NCBI RefSeq assembly: GCF_001899645.1
Contig: NZ_MKVV01000014.1
Coordinates: forward strand, 62,001 to 126,000
Origin: Pseudonocardia sp. 73-21
Lineage (GTDB): Bacteria; Actinomycetota; Actinomycetes; Mycobacteriales; Pseudonocardiaceae
Reading direction: 5' to 3'
DNA: 64,000 bases
The notes under the pieces were generated by a model, which saw only the letters and a program-made list of their open reading frames with translations, searched no databases and had not been told where the DNA came from. Position numbers and translations under genes: made by a program. Positions 17,973 to 27,381 of this stretch are shown here, piece after piece (within the stretch, counting starts at the first letter, position 1; each line of letters begins with the position of its first letter).

Positions 17973-18811
17973 CACGTGCTCCTTCTCGTGAGGGTGTTCT
18001 TGAACGCGCGGGTCTGTTCGGTCAACGCGGTCTCGACAGGCAGCCGTTCCATGGACGACGCGCCGTAGAAACCGTGGCAGTGCTGCGTGGCTGCCACCAC
18101 GTGCGCGGCGTCGTCGGGCATCGCGATCGGGCCGCCGTGGCAGAGCACGAGCACATCGTCGCGCACCTCCAGCGCGGCCGCCGACCACTCGTCCACGAGC
18201 GCCACGCAGTCGTCGAGGGTCTTCGCCGTCTCCGCGCCGATGGAGCCCCCGGTGGTCAGGCCCATGTGGCAGACGATGATGTCCGCCCCGGCCTCGGTCA
18301 TCGCGCGGGCGTCGGCGGCGGAGAAGACGTACGGCGTGGTCAGCAGGTCGTGCTCACGGGCGGCCCGCACCAGGTCGACCTCCAGGCCGAACCCCATCCC
18401 CGTCTCCTCGAGGTTGGCGCGGAACGTGCCGTCGATGAGGCCGACGGTGGGGAAGTTCTGGATCCCCGCGAACCCGAGATCGGCCAGCTCGCGCAGGAAA
18501 CGGTCGGTGATCATGAACGGGTCCGTGCCGTTGACGCCGGCCAGCACGGGCGTGTGGTCGACCACGGGCAGCACCTCGGCGGCCATCTCGACCACGATGT
18601 CGTTGGCGTTGCCGTAGGCCAGCAGGCCGGCGAGCGACCCACGGCCGGCCATCCGGTAGCGGCCCGAGTTGTAGATGACGATGAGGTCGATGCCGCCGGC
18701 CTCCTCGCACTTGGCCGACAGGCCGGTGCCGGCCCCGCCCCCGACGATCGGCTCGCCGCGCCGGGCCATGTCCTGGAACCGCTCGACGAGCTCGGCCCGC
18801 TGGAACCTCAT
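17972..18811 (-). CDS. phosphoenolpyruvate hydrolase-like TIM-barrel protein
   Basis: This 279-residue protein carries [31 protein letters not shown] near the N-terminus, [39 protein letters not shown] and [13 protein letters not shown]. These mark the TIM-barrel family annotated as PEP hydrolase-like. The same fold is fused to or encoded next to UPF0261/Tm-1-like proteins in many organisms, and the upstream gene here overlaps it by 4 bp. The physiological reaction is not established, so the name reflects the family only. Confidence 0.85.
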   Translation of the reverse strand: MRFQRAELVERFQDMARRGEPIVGGGAGTGLSAKCEEAGGIDLIVIYNSGRYRMAGRGSLAGLLAYGNANDIVVEMAAEVLPVVDHTPVLAGVNGTDPFMITDRFLRELADLGFAGIQNFPTVGLIDGTFRANLEETGMGFGLEVDLVRAAREHDLLTTPYVFSAADARAMTEAGADIIVCHMGLTTGGSIGAETAKTLDDCVALVDEWSAAALEVRDDVLVLCHGGPIAMPDDAAHVVAATQHCHGFYGASSMERLPVETALTEQTRAFKNTLTRRST

Positions 18812-20013
18812 GTGAGCACCTCCCGCCACGCGGCCACGACCGCGTCGGCGAACTCGGGATCGTTGACGTGGTGCGGAACCCGGACGACCACGCCCGGGCG
18901 GGTGTCCTGCTCCAGCGCGGCGAACAGCGCCTCGTCGGCGTCGGGGTCGTGGAACGGCTGACCGGGCGCGTCCAGCGCGGAGACGCCGCCGACGGGCAGC
19001 AGGAACCGCACCGACCCGGTGCAGGCGTTGAGCTTGGCCGCGAGGAACCGGCCGGCGGCCGCGTTCTCCTCCACCGTCGTGCGCATGAGCGTGACCTGCG
19101 CGTTGTGCTCGTAGAACAGCCGGCCGGCGAACGCGGCCGGCACGGTGTCGCGGGCCCCGAAGTTGACCATGTCCAGCGCCCCGCAGGAGCCGACGTAGGG
19201 CACGCCGGTGCGGGCGATCGCGCCGAGCCGGTCCTGCCCCGCCGCCATCACGCCGCCGACGAGCAGGTCCGCGACCTCGGTGGTGGTCAGGTCGAGCACC
19301 GAGCCGATCAGGCCGTCGTCCACCAGCTTCTCCATGGACCGCCCGCCCGTACCGGTGGCGTGGAAGACGAGCGGGTCGACACCGTCGCCGAGCCGCTCCA
19401 GCACCGCCGTGACGCACGCCGTGGTGACGCCGAACATCGTCACCCCGACCGCCGGGCGGTCGTCGGCGGCCGGCACCGCGTGCGTGAGCGCACCGGCCAG
19501 CATGTGGGCGGCGTTGCCCAGCACCTGCCGCGAGATCCGGTTGAGCCCGGCGACGTCGGTGACCGAGTGCAGCATCGCGATGTCGGACGCTCCGACGTAC
19601 GGGGCGACATCGCCCGACGCCACCGTCGAGACCATGATCTTCACGAGCCCGACGGGCAGGGCACGCATCGCGGGCGTGACGATGGCGGTGCCACCGGAGC
19701 CGCCCAGCCCGAGCACGCCGCGGACGTCGGGCCGCGTGAGCAGGAAACGTTCCAGGGCTACGGCCATCGCCCCCACCGCGGAGCCCCGGTCGCCGGTGAA
19801 CACGGCGCCGGCGCCCCCGGGATGGTGCGCGGCGACCTCGGCGGCCCCGACATCGGCGCCCCTCTCGTCGGGCCCCGACGTCGACACGTCGACCGTCACG
19901 ACGTCCGCGCCGGCCGAGCGGGCCAGGTCCGCGACGTGGCGCACCTCGGCGCCCTTCGTGTCGAACGTCCCCACCACGTACCCCGTGCGCGCTACAACTC
20001 CGTCGTTGCCCAC
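18808..20013 (-). CDS. UPF0261 / Tm-1-like ATP-binding domain protein
   Basis: This ~401-residue protein has a Rossmann-like N-terminus ([34 protein letters not shown]). It also carries [34 protein letters not shown] and [12 protein letters not shown], characteristic of UPF0261. The plant homologue Tm-1 binds ATP and viral replicase; the bacterial role is unknown. I place the start at GTG 20013, six bases after a TACAAC box, implying a leaderless mRNA; a GTG at 20046 is in frame but has no ribosome binding site. Promoter and start sit inside a perfect long palindrome. Confidence 0.83.
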   Translation of the reverse strand: MGNDGVVARTGYVVGTFDTKGAEVRHVADLARSAGADVVTVDVSTSGPDERGADVGAAEVAAHHPGGAGAVFTGDRGSAVGAMAVALERFLLTRPDVRGVLGLGGSGGTAIVTPAMRALPVGLVKIMVSTVASGDVAPYVGASDIAMLHSVTDVAGLNRISRQVLGNAAHMLAGALTHAVPAADDRPAVGVTMFGVTTACVTAVLERLGDGVDPLVFHATGTGGRSMEKLVDDGLIGSVLDLTTTEVADLLVGGVMAAGQDRLGAIARTGVPYVGSCGALDMVNFGARDTVPAAFAGRLFYEHNAQVTLMRTTVEENAAAGRFLAAKLNACTGSVRFLLPVGGVSALDAPGQPFHDPDADEALFAALEQDTRPGVVVRVPHHVNDPEFADAVVAAWREVLT

Positions 20014-20029
20014 GACGGAGTTGTAGCGC
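19989..20029. promoter_or_regulatory. perfect palindrome over promoter and start of the UPF0261 operon
   Basis: Two 17-bp arms (GCGCTACAACTCCGTCG and its exact complement, 19989-20005 and 20013-20029) flank a 7-nt centre. On the minus strand the right arm contains the TACAAC -10-like box, and the proposed GTG start (20011-20013) begins at the arm/centre boundary. A dimeric repressor bound here would cover -10 and the start site; as RNA it would form a hairpin at the 5' end. Confidence 0.75.
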
Positions 20030-20061
20030 ACCGCACCGGTTCGCACCGGACGGAAGGTGGG

Positions 20062-21147
20062 TCAGCTGCGGGTGACGTTCTCGCAGTTGCGCAGGACGTC
20101 GGTGCGGTCGGCGACCACGGTGTCGACGCCGGCGCCGCAGTCGACCGTGTCGACCTCGCCGTCCGCGACGTTCACGGTGTCGTTGCCGGCGCCCGCAGTG
20201 AGCACGTCCCTGCCGGCACCGCCGGTGGTGATGTCATCGCCCGCGCCGCCGTCGATCACGTCGTTGCCCGCGCCGCCCGAGATCTCGTCGGCCCCGGTCC
20301 CGCCGCGCAGCACGTCGTTGCCGTCGCCGCCGAGGATGCAGTCGTCGCCGCCGGCGCCGTCCACCACGTCGTCGCCGCCGAGCGTGGAGATCCGCTCGGT
20401 CACGGCCGTGCCCGGCACGACGTCGCCGCCGGCGGTACCGACGCGCCCCGGCGTGGGCAGCACGCGGCACGGGGTCGGCGGCAGCGGCTCGAAGTCGTAG
20501 GTCGTCGTGCCGGTGGCGCCGGTGACCGCGACGGTGTCGAACGCGCCCTTGATGCCGGCGTCGTTCGCGGAGGTGTCACCGGCGTTGAGGGCCACGAGGA
20601 AGACCGTGCCGCCGGTCAGGCCGCCGAACGTGGTGCCGCAGGTGGCCCCGTTGCGGGAGGTGACCGTGGTGGGCGCCGTGGAGCCCGTGGCCGAGACGGT
20701 GTGCCACCCGTCACCGGTCGCCGTGCCCGCGAAGTCGTAGCGGCAGTCGTAGAACGACGCCGTGGAGCCGGCCGTCCGCGTGTAGACGTTCGCGTAGTAC
20801 TGCTGCGGGTTCTTGTTCGTGGCGTCCGGGGCGATGTAGTAGTCGAAGGAGAGGCCGAAGGACGCCGTCGGGATGGTCTCCGCGCGCTGCACGATCATCT
20901 TCTGGTTCGGGTTCGCCGCACCGATCGGCCCGAACCGCAGGCTCCCGACGCCGGAGGTGTGCGGGCCCGCCGCGAAGGCGTAGGCCGGGGCCGGGGTGGT
21001 CGGGTCGGGGTCCACGACCCAGCCGTTCAGCGCCTCGGGCGTGACCGTGACGGCCGTTCCCGCGGTCATGGCGAAGGCGGAGGGGGCGGCGAGGGCGGTC
21101 AACGCCACCGCGGCGGCGGCCGCGATTCCGGTGCGGATCAGCTTCAC
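20062..21147 (-). CDS. secreted RTX-like calcium-binding repeat protein
   Basis: This 361-residue protein starts at GTG with a signal peptide (KLIRT followed by an Ala-rich core, cleavage after PSAFA about residue 25). Residues ~30-245 form a beta-rich region with several cysteines and no family I recognise. Residues ~257-330 contain about seven nonapeptide GGxGxD repeats ([27 protein letters not shown]), which fold as a calcium-loaded beta roll. The C-terminus [24 protein letters not shown] is common on actinobacterial RTX-like proteins. It has no toxin domain and is probably an extracellular or wall-associated protein. Confidence 0.82.
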   Translation of the reverse strand: MKLIRTGIAAAAAVALTALAAPSAFAMTAGTAVTVTPEALNGWVVDPDPTTPAPAYAFAAGPHTSGVGSLRFGPIGAANPNQKMIVQRAETIPTASFGLSFDYYIAPDATNKNPQQYYANVYTRTAGSTASFYDCRYDFAGTATGDGWHTVSATGSTAPTTVTSRNGATCGTTFGGLTGGTVFLVALNAGDTSANDAGIKGAFDTVAVTGATGTTTYDFEPLPPTPCRVLPTPGRVGTAGGDVVPGTAVTERISTLGGDDVVDGAGGDDCILGGDGNDVLRGGTGADEISGGAGNDVIDGGAGDDITTGGAGRDVLTAGAGNDTVNVADGEVDTVDCGAGVDTVVADRTDVLRNCENVTRS

Positions 21148-21386
21148 GGTGGACGGGCTCCAGTGTGTCGAGGGCGTCGGACGCATCGGCGAGTCCGGCG
21201 AGAGCCGTGCACTGGTTGTGCGCAACCGACCTCGCAGGGTCACGCCCGGCTCTTCGCCGCGGACACGTCCGCCATGACGACTCTCGGCACTGGTTCGCCC
21301 GGATCAGTAGAAATAGACCATTTGCCGTAGTGAGCGGAGCTGCTCGACCGGGAGCTCGGAGGCGGTGCGGCCGGGCGTCGCCACGA

Positions 21387-22544
21387 TCAGTCTGCGAGCA
21401 GGCCGTCCCGCACGGCGCGCGCCATACCCGGGGCCAGCGGGAGCCGGGGCACCAGGGTGGCCTGCACCGCGTGGTAGAGGTCGGGCTTGCCCGGCCACAC
21501 CGACGTCGCGTGCCGGTTGTGCCGGTCGAGCTGGTGGACCCAGGAGCCCTCGACGCGGTCGATGTGGTGGGACTCGACGAACGCCCAGAACCGGTCCTGG
21601 TCGGCGACGTAGCGGGCCTCGCCGGTGACGGTGTGCAGCGCCGCCGCCGCCGCGACGGCCTCGGCCACCACCCACCACATGCGGTCGTGCGTGACGGGGG
21701 CGCCGGACCAGTCGGTGGTGTAGACGAACCCGTCCTCGCCGTCGGCGGCCCAGCCGTCGGCCACGGCGCGGTCGTAGAGGGCGGCGGAGGCGTCGACGAG
21801 CGGCGGGTCCAGGTGCAGCAGCAGGCGCGACCACTCCAGCCCGTGCCCGACGGTGGCCCCGTAGGGCTGGAACGGGTGGTCGGGCTGGTCGCGGTGGTAG
21901 GACGGCATCGGCTCCCACGCGGGCGTGAAGTGCTCGGGCAGCCGCCAGCCGAACTCCCGGCCGCGGGCGACCGCGAAGGTGGCGATCCGCCGGGCCCGCT
22001 GCCGCCACCGCGGGTCGCCCGTGGCGTCGGACGCGGCGAGCAGGGCCTCGACGGTGTGCATGTTGGCGTTGAGGCCGCGATAGGTGTCACGGCGGGCCCA
22101 GGTGCGGTCGAACAGGTCGCACACCATGCCGTGCTCGGGCTCCCAGAACCGCTCGTGCGTCGCCAGCGCCTCGGCCATCAGGTCGGACGCGCCGGGGCGA
22201 CCGGCCACCGTCGCCGTCGACGCGGCGAGCAGGACGAACGCGTGGTCGTAGGCGTTCTTGTCGCTGGACTCCGCCGAGGTCGGCCAGCCGCCGTGCTCGT
22301 CGTCGTGCAGCGGGCCGGCCAGCGCGGCGAGCATCGCGTCGGCGACGGGGCCGGAGCTCTCGATCCCCGCCAGCACCGCGAGGCCGTGCACGTGCGCCAT
22401 CCGGGCGGTGGAGTAGGGCTGCACGGGTCGGTCGAGCCAGGGCTCCCCCCGGTCCCCCAGCCAGGCGGCGCCCCCGCAGGGATGCACGACCCCGGCTCCC
22501 CCGAACCCCACGAGCCGCCGGAACTCCGCATCGAGATCGACCAC
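21387..22544 (-). CDS. AGE family epimerase/isomerase
   Basis: This 385-residue (alpha/alpha)6-barrel protein has family marks STARMAHVHGLAVLAG, SSDKNAYDHAFVLLA, GLNANMHTVEALLAA and THDRMWWVVAEAVAAA. They supply the histidines and arginines of the N-acylglucosamine 2-epimerase fold. Members interconvert sugars such as N-acetylglucosamine/mannosamine, mannose/fructose or sulfoquinovose. No sugar transporter or kinase is adjacent, so the substrate is open. A 19-bp tandem repeat and hairpin lie upstream. Confidence 0.85.
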   Translation of the reverse strand: MVDLDAEFRRLVGFGGAGVVHPCGGAAWLGDRGEPWLDRPVQPYSTARMAHVHGLAVLAGIESSGPVADAMLAALAGPLHDDEHGGWPTSAESSDKNAYDHAFVLLAASTATVAGRPGASDLMAEALATHERFWEPEHGMVCDLFDRTWARRDTYRGLNANMHTVEALLAASDATGDPRWRQRARRIATFAVARGREFGWRLPEHFTPAWEPMPSYHRDQPDHPFQPYGATVGHGLEWSRLLLHLDPPLVDASAALYDRAVADGWAADGEDGFVYTTDWSGAPVTHDRMWWVVAEAVAAAAALHTVTGEARYVADQDRFWAFVESHHIDRVEGSWVHQLDRHNRHATSVWPGKPDLYHAVQATLVPRLPLAPGMARAVRDGLLAD

Positions 22545-22579
22545 GGTGCCACCCTAGGTGCACCTCGCAGCCCGTGAGG

Positions 22580-22667
22580 CACGTCGCAGCGCGCCGGCGG
22601 GCTGCGACGTGACCAGCGGGCTGCGACGTGACCAGCGGGCTGCGACGTGACCGGCGGGCTGCGACGT
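22580..22667. repeat. 19-bp tandem repeat with hairpin
   Basis: Three full copies of GCTGCGACGTGACCAGCGG (22601-22619, 22620-22638, 22639-22657, the last with one change) and a partial fourth (22658-22667) are preceded by the inverted copy CACGTCGCAGC at 22580-22590. The inverted copy can pair with any of the repeats. The array lies between the stop of the E1-like gene (22673) and the start of the AGE gene (22544), so it can act as a terminator with several alternative stems. Confidence 0.8.
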
Positions 22668-22672
22668 CGGGG

Positions 22673-24970
22673 TCAGTCGGTCAGGTCCAGGGCCGCCCGC
22701 ACCAGGCTGTCGGCGTCGAGGCCGTGGTGGCGGTAGACCGCGTCCAGGTCGCCGGACTGACCGAACGCGCTCACACCCAGGTGGGCGGCGCGCACCTGGT
22801 TGATCCCGGCCAGGAACGCCAGGGTGTGCGGGTGCCCGTCCAGCACCGTCACCATCGGCGCGGCCCGGCGGGCGGGGAAGGCCGCGTCGAGCACCCACGT
22901 CTCCGCCGAGCCCCGGCCCGAGCGGGCCTGCAGCGCCTCGAAGACCAGTCCGGCGCTGGTCACGCACACGACGTCGGCCTCGACGCCCTGCCCGGCCAGC
23001 CGCTCGGCGGCCGCGAGCGCCTCCGGCACCACGGCGCCCATCGCGGCGATCGTCACCGCGGGGGTGCCGCTCGCGCGCCGCAGCGGGTACGCGCCCGCCA
23101 CCACCTGCCGGCGACGGCGCTCACGTGCGGCCGGGTCGGTGGGCACCGCGGCCAGCGTCTGGTCCACCGGGCGGGTCGACAGGCGCAGGTAGGCCGAGCT
23201 GCCGTCCGGCCGGCCGAGCTGCGCCAGCGACGCGAGCAGCGTCCACTCGACGTCGATCGCGAACGCCGGGTCGTAGGACACGCAGCCGGGCTGCTCCAGC
23301 CCCACCGACGGCGTGGTGATCGACTGGTGCGCCCCGCCCTCGGGCGCCAGCGACACCCCCGACGGCGTGCCGACCAGGATCGACTGCCCGCCCGCGTAGA
23401 TCCCGAACGACCACGGCTCGAGCGCCCGCTCGACGAACGGGTCGTACATGACGCCGATGGGCAGCAGTGGCTCGCCCCACCGCGACCAGGTGGCGCCGAG
23501 CTCACCCAGCAGCCCGACGAGGTTGGTCTCGGCGATGCCCAGCTCGAGGTGCTGGCCGGTGGGCCGCTCGCGCCAGTGCAGGATCGTCTCGGGGTCGTCG
23601 GCGAACCAGTCCACGCGCTCGGCCGCCGACCACACGCCCACCTTGTTGACCCAGCCACCGAGGTTCGTCGACGACGAGACGTCGGGGCACAGCGTCACGA
23701 TCCGGCGCGCGGCCTCGGGCGACTCGCGGGTGAGGTCGAGCAGCGCGCGCCCCAGCGCGGCCTGGGTGGTGGCCGTGCCCGCGGGGGTGCGGCCGATGTC
23801 GGTGGGCAGCGCCGGGACCGTCGTGTACGGCTCGGGGGTGCGCCGCAGCCGCTCGCCCACCTCGGCGCACAGCTCGGCCGCGGCGGACCCCTCCGGGAAC
23901 GGGCGCCACGGGTCGTCCACCGAACACCCGACGCGCTTCCCCAGCTCCGCCATCTGCTCCACGGTCAGCAGGGACGAGTGGTTCTGCGGGTGGCCCTCGC
24001 TGGCCAGGCCGTAGCCCTTCACGGTGTAGGCGAAGATCACCGTGGGGCGGGTGTCGTCGATGGCGTCGAGTGCGTCGCCGAGCGCGGACAGGTCGTGGCC
24101 GCCGAGGTTGCGGACGGCGGCGTGCAGCGTCTCGTCGTCCAGGCCCGCCACGAGCTCGACCAGCTTGTCGTCCCCGTCCGGGAGCCGCTCGCGCTGCTGG
24201 GCCGGGGTGCAGCGCAGCAGCCGCTGGTACTCCGGGTTGGGCATCTCGTCGATGCGCCGGCGCAGGGCGTCACCGCCGGGGCGGGTGAACAGCTCCTCGA
24301 GGATCCGCCCGTACTTGACGGTGAGCACCTGCCAGCCCGCCGCCTCGAACATGCCCTGCAACCGGGTGGCGCCGATGTTGGGCACGACGCGGTCGAGGCT
24401 CTGCCGGTTGAGGTCGACGATCCACACGACCTCGCCGAGCTCGCCGACCATCGGGTCGAGGACCGCCTCCCAGCACGCGCCCTCGTCCAGCTCGGCGTCA
24501 CCGACCAGCGAGTACTGCCGTCCGACGCCCACCTCCGGGCGGATCGAGGACACGTATCGGCGCGCCAGCGCACCCCAGATCGGGGCGGTGGCGCCGATGC
24601 CGACCGAGCCCGTCGAGTAGTCGACCGGGTCGGGATCCTTCGACCGCGAGGGGTAGCTCTGCAGCCCCTTGTACTCGCGCAGCGTCTCCAGGTAGCGGGT
24701 GTCGAGCTCGCCGAGCAGGTGGTTGATGGCGTGCAGCACCGGCGAGGCGTGCGGCTTCACCGACACGCGGTCCTCGGGGCGCAGGTGCTCGAACCACAGC
24801 TCCGTCATGATCGACACGAGCGACGCCGACGACGCCTGGTGGCCGCCCACCTTGAGCCCGCCGGCGTTGGGCCGCACGCGGTTCGCGTGGTGCACGATCG
24901 CGGTGCTCAGCCACAGCACCCGCTCCTCGATCTCCTGCAGCGTGCTCGCCACCGTCGCCTCCTCAATCAT
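22673..24970 (-). CDS. AceE-like thiamine diphosphate enzyme (pyruvate dehydrogenase E1/transketolase-like)
   Basis: This 765-residue protein aligns by eye with homodimeric AceE-type E1: HASPVLHAINHLLGELD, LREYKGLQSYPS, VGDAELDEGACWEA (ThDP motif), IVDLNRQSLDRVV and MFEAAGWQVLTVKYG. The transketolase-like C-terminal half has GIAETNLVGLLGELG and EGGAHQSITTPSVGLEQPG. It is shorter than typical AceE (about 890-930 residues). No E2 or E3 gene is adjacent, so it may act on another 2-oxo acid. ATG 24970 follows AGGGG with 7-nt spacing. It is divergent from an Lrp-type regulator, the likely controller. Confidence 0.83.
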   Translation of the reverse strand: MIEEATVASTLQEIEERVLWLSTAIVHHANRVRPNAGGLKVGGHQASSASLVSIMTELWFEHLRPEDRVSVKPHASPVLHAINHLLGELDTRYLETLREYKGLQSYPSRSKDPDPVDYSTGSVGIGATAPIWGALARRYVSSIRPEVGVGRQYSLVGDAELDEGACWEAVLDPMVGELGEVVWIVDLNRQSLDRVVPNIGATRLQGMFEAAGWQVLTVKYGRILEELFTRPGGDALRRRIDEMPNPEYQRLLRCTPAQQRERLPDGDDKLVELVAGLDDETLHAAVRNLGGHDLSALGDALDAIDDTRPTVIFAYTVKGYGLASEGHPQNHSSLLTVEQMAELGKRVGCSVDDPWRPFPEGSAAAELCAEVGERLRRTPEPYTTVPALPTDIGRTPAGTATTQAALGRALLDLTRESPEAARRIVTLCPDVSSSTNLGGWVNKVGVWSAAERVDWFADDPETILHWRERPTGQHLELGIAETNLVGLLGELGATWSRWGEPLLPIGVMYDPFVERALEPWSFGIYAGGQSILVGTPSGVSLAPEGGAHQSITTPSVGLEQPGCVSYDPAFAIDVEWTLLASLAQLGRPDGSSAYLRLSTRPVDQTLAAVPTDPAARERRRRQVVAGAYPLRRASGTPAVTIAAMGAVVPEALAAAERLAGQGVEADVVCVTSAGLVFEALQARSGRGSAETWVLDAAFPARRAAPMVTVLDGHPHTLAFLAGINQVRAAHLGVSAFGQSGDLDAVYRHHGLDADSLVRAALDLTD

Positions 24971-25011
24971 GTTGACCCCTAACTGGACCACCGCCACGAT
25001 GACTGCACAAC

Positions 25012-25024
25012 CGAAGGGCCTTCG
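25012..25024. promoter_or_regulatory. palindrome between E1-like gene and Lrp regulator
   Basis: CGAAGG-G-CCTTCG is a perfect 13-bp palindrome in the 74-bp divergent intergenic region, 20 bp before the Lrp start and 41 bp before the E1-like start. Lrp/AsnC regulators often control a divergent gene and themselves from one site. Assignment rests on position only. Confidence 0.5.
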
Positions 25025-25044
25025 ACTGAGCAGAGTGCCCAGCC

Positions 25045-25590
25045 ATGGCCCGCCAGACGACCGGAAGGGCGGGCAGAGTGCGCAACGACGAGGTGGACGC
25101 CACCGACGCCCGGCTGCTGCTCGCTCTCGCCGAGAGCCCGCGGGCGTCGGTGCTCGCACTCGCCGAGCGCCTCGGCCTCTCGCGCAACACCGTGCAGGCG
25201 CGCCTGGCCGGGCTCGACGCACGCGGGGTGCTGGGCTCGTTCGAGCGCCGGATCGACCCCACCGCGCTCGGCTACCCGCTCACCGCGTTCGTCACGGTGC
25301 AGCTGGTGCAGCGCCGGCTCGCGGAGGTGGCCGCGGCGCTGGCCGACGTGCCCGAGGTGGTGGAGGTGCTCGGCATCTCCGGCCAGACCGACCTGCTCGT
25401 GCAGCTCGTCGCCCGCGACGCCGACGACCTCTACCGCATCGCGGGCCAGCTCCTGGGCATCGACGGGGTGGAGCGCACGTCCACGTCGATGGTGATGCGG
25501 AGGCTGGTGCGGCACCGGCTGGCCCCGCTGCTGGAGCGCATCGCGGATCGGTCCAGCGGCAGGGACGCCGGGCCGCCCGCGGAGTCGTAG
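25045..25590 (+). CDS. Lrp/AsnC family transcriptional regulator
   Basis: This 181-residue protein has an N-terminal AsnC helix-turn-helix (VDATDARLLLALAESPRASVLALAERLGLSRNTVQARL, about 17-55). A RAM effector domain follows, with AFVTVQLVQRRLAEVAAALADVPEVVEVLGISGQTDLLVQLVARD. RAM domains bind amino acids or related metabolites and oligomerise. ATG 25045 is used; a GTG 11 codons later is also possible. Orientation and spacing make the AceE-like gene its probable target. Confidence 0.9.
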   Translation: MARQTTGRAGRVRNDEVDATDARLLLALAESPRASVLALAERLGLSRNTVQARLAGLDARGVLGSFERRIDPTALGYPLTAFVTVQLVQRRLAEVAAALADVPEVVEVLGISGQTDLLVQLVARDADDLYRIAGQLLGIDGVERTSTSMVMRRLVRHRLAPLLERIADRSSGRDAGPPAES

Positions 25591-25827
25591 AGGGTCACGG
25601 TCACCGCGCCGGAGCCCGGCCGGCCGCAGAGCACGAGGCCCGGGTCGTCGGCCCGGCCGAACTCGACGTACCGCACGGGCGCGGTCGACGCCGGGAGGAC
25701 GCTGCCGTCGAACACCGTGACGGCCAGGCGCGAGGGTCGGGCACCACCCCGTGCTCGGACCTACGGATGATCGGCACACCCGTTCCCGTTGCACCGGACC
25801 CCGATCATGGCCGATACCGTCGCGGGC

Positions 25828-27153
25828 GTGACCGAACTGCTCCCCGCAACCGCCCGCACCCTGCTCGCCCGCGTCGCCCGCGCCCAGCGCGACGGACGCG
25901 TCCCGTCGCTGGTGGCAGGCGTGGTCCGGGACGGGTCGCTCGTGTGGTCCGCGGGCCGTGGCGCCGTCGGCGCACCACACACCGACGTCCAGTACCGGCT
26001 CGGGTCGATCTCCAAGACCGTCACCGCGATCACCGTGCTGCGGCTGCGCGACGAGGGCCTCGTCGACCTCGACGACGCCCTCGAGCAGCACCTGCCCGGC
26101 ACCCCGCTCGGCGACCGCACGCTCGGCCAGCTCCTCTCGCACCTGGCCGGGGCCGGGTCGGAGAGCCCGGGCGGCTGGTGGGAGCGCACGCCCGGCACCA
26201 CGCTGGAGGGGCTCGCGCTCACCGACGCCGACGTCGTGCTGCCCGCGGCGCGGCGCTTCCACTACTCCAACCTCGGGTTCGGGCTGCTGGGCGAGGTGGT
26301 CGCCCGGCTCCGCGGGCGCTCCTGGGCCGACGTCGCCCGCGACGAGGTGCTGCTGCCCCTGGGCATGACCCGCACCACGCCCCGGCCGTCAGGTGCGGCC
26401 GCACCGGGGCTGGCCGTCCACCCCTGGGCGGACGAGGTGCTGGCCGAACCCGAGCACGACGCCGTCACAATGGCCCCGGCCGGGCAGCTCTGGGCCACCG
26501 CCACCGATCTCGGACGCCTCGGCGCGTTCCTGCTCGGCGACTCCGGTGACGTGCTCTCCCCCGCCACCGTCGAGGAGATGACGCTCCCCGCGGGCATCGA
26601 CTTCTCCAGCCCGGGCTGGTCGTCCTACGGGCTGGGGGTGCAGGTCCAGCGCATCGACGGCGCCACGTTCGTCGGGCACGGCGGTTCGATGCCCGGGTTC
26701 CTCGCCGGCCTGTGGGCCGACCGCGAGGAGGGCACGGCCGCGCTCGCCCTGGGCAACACCACCACCGGCCTGGACGGCGCGCTGCCCACCACCCTGCTCG
26801 CCGACGTCCGCGCGGCCGAACCCCGCATCGTCGACGCGTGGACGCCGAGCGCGTCACCGGTGCCGCTGGAGCTGCTCGGGCCGTGGTTCTGGGGCCCGTC
26901 GCCGTACGCGCTGCGGGCGATCGCGGGAGGCCTGCTGCACCTCGGCGGGCTGGGCCGGCCCGGCCGCACGTCGCGGTTCCGGCCGGGCCCCGACGGCACC
27001 TGGGTCGGCCTGGACGGCTACTTCGCGGGCGAGAAGCTGCGCCTGGACCCGGTGGCACTGAACCTCGCGACCTTCGTGTTCACCCGCACGCCCTACGACC
27101 CGGCCGCCCCCGTACCGGGGGATGTCGACCAGGCCGGATGGCACGCTCCGTAG
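25828..27153 (+). CDS. serine hydrolase, beta-lactamase class C family
   Basis: This 441-residue protein has the penicillin-binding fold: SISK (Ser60, Lys63) as nucleophile motif, HYSNLGFG for the YxN motif and GHGGSMPGF in place of KTG. No signal peptide is evident, which suggests a cytoplasmic esterase or peptidase more than a secreted beta-lactamase. The C-terminal ~100 residues form a lipocalin-like extension typical of actinobacterial members. GTG 25828 is chosen because TACCGT lies 7 bases upstream (leaderless promoter); ATG 25807 is in frame. Confidence 0.85.
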   Translation: MTELLPATARTLLARVARAQRDGRVPSLVAGVVRDGSLVWSAGRGAVGAPHTDVQYRLGSISKTVTAITVLRLRDEGLVDLDDALEQHLPGTPLGDRTLGQLLSHLAGAGSESPGGWWERTPGTTLEGLALTDADVVLPAARRFHYSNLGFGLLGEVVARLRGRSWADVARDEVLLPLGMTRTTPRPSGAAAPGLAVHPWADEVLAEPEHDAVTMAPAGQLWATATDLGRLGAFLLGDSGDVLSPATVEEMTLPAGIDFSSPGWSSYGLGVQVQRIDGATFVGHGGSMPGFLAGLWADREEGTAALALGNTTTGLDGALPTTLLADVRAAEPRIVDAWTPSASPVPLELLGPWFWGPSPYALRAIAGGLLHLGGLGRPGRTSRFRPGPDGTWVGLDGYFAGEKLRLDPVALNLATFVFTRTPYDPAAPVPGDVDQAGWHAP

Positions 27154-27156
27154 CGG

Positions 27157-27330
27157 GCACCGGCCCAGCTGGAGAGCATCATCGCCCGGCTCACCCGGCA
27201 GGACCTGCTCGTCTCCGGTGAGCGGGTCCGGATGACACCGTCGGGCCCCGCACGGACTGTCCGGGCGCGCCTGGGGGTGTTCGCCGACGGTTTCACCCCG
27301 ATCGCCGGCACGAACACGTTCGGACTGGAG
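27157..27330 (+). pseudogene. possible winged-helix regulator remnant
   Basis: Directly after the serine hydrolase stop, an open frame without a start reads QLESIIARLTRQDLLVSGER then VRMTPSGPA. This pattern resembles the wing and end of a MarR- or PadR-type domain. It is followed without a break by sequence of the BCCT remnant. No N-terminal half is present. It is probably debris of a lost gene; the family is a guess. Confidence 0.3.
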
Positions 27331-27381
27331 CCCGTCCGGCGCCGACCGGCCCGGCGCGACGCCGCTGCGGGCGGCGTTCTC

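Noticed and set aside
25560..25790. Minus-strand frame reading RYVEFGRADDPGLVLCGRPG and VTVTLYDSAGG
   Set aside because: It looks like a beta-rich protein end but has no convincing start, overlaps the end of the Lrp gene and matches no family I can name. It may be a relic; not supported enough to annotate.
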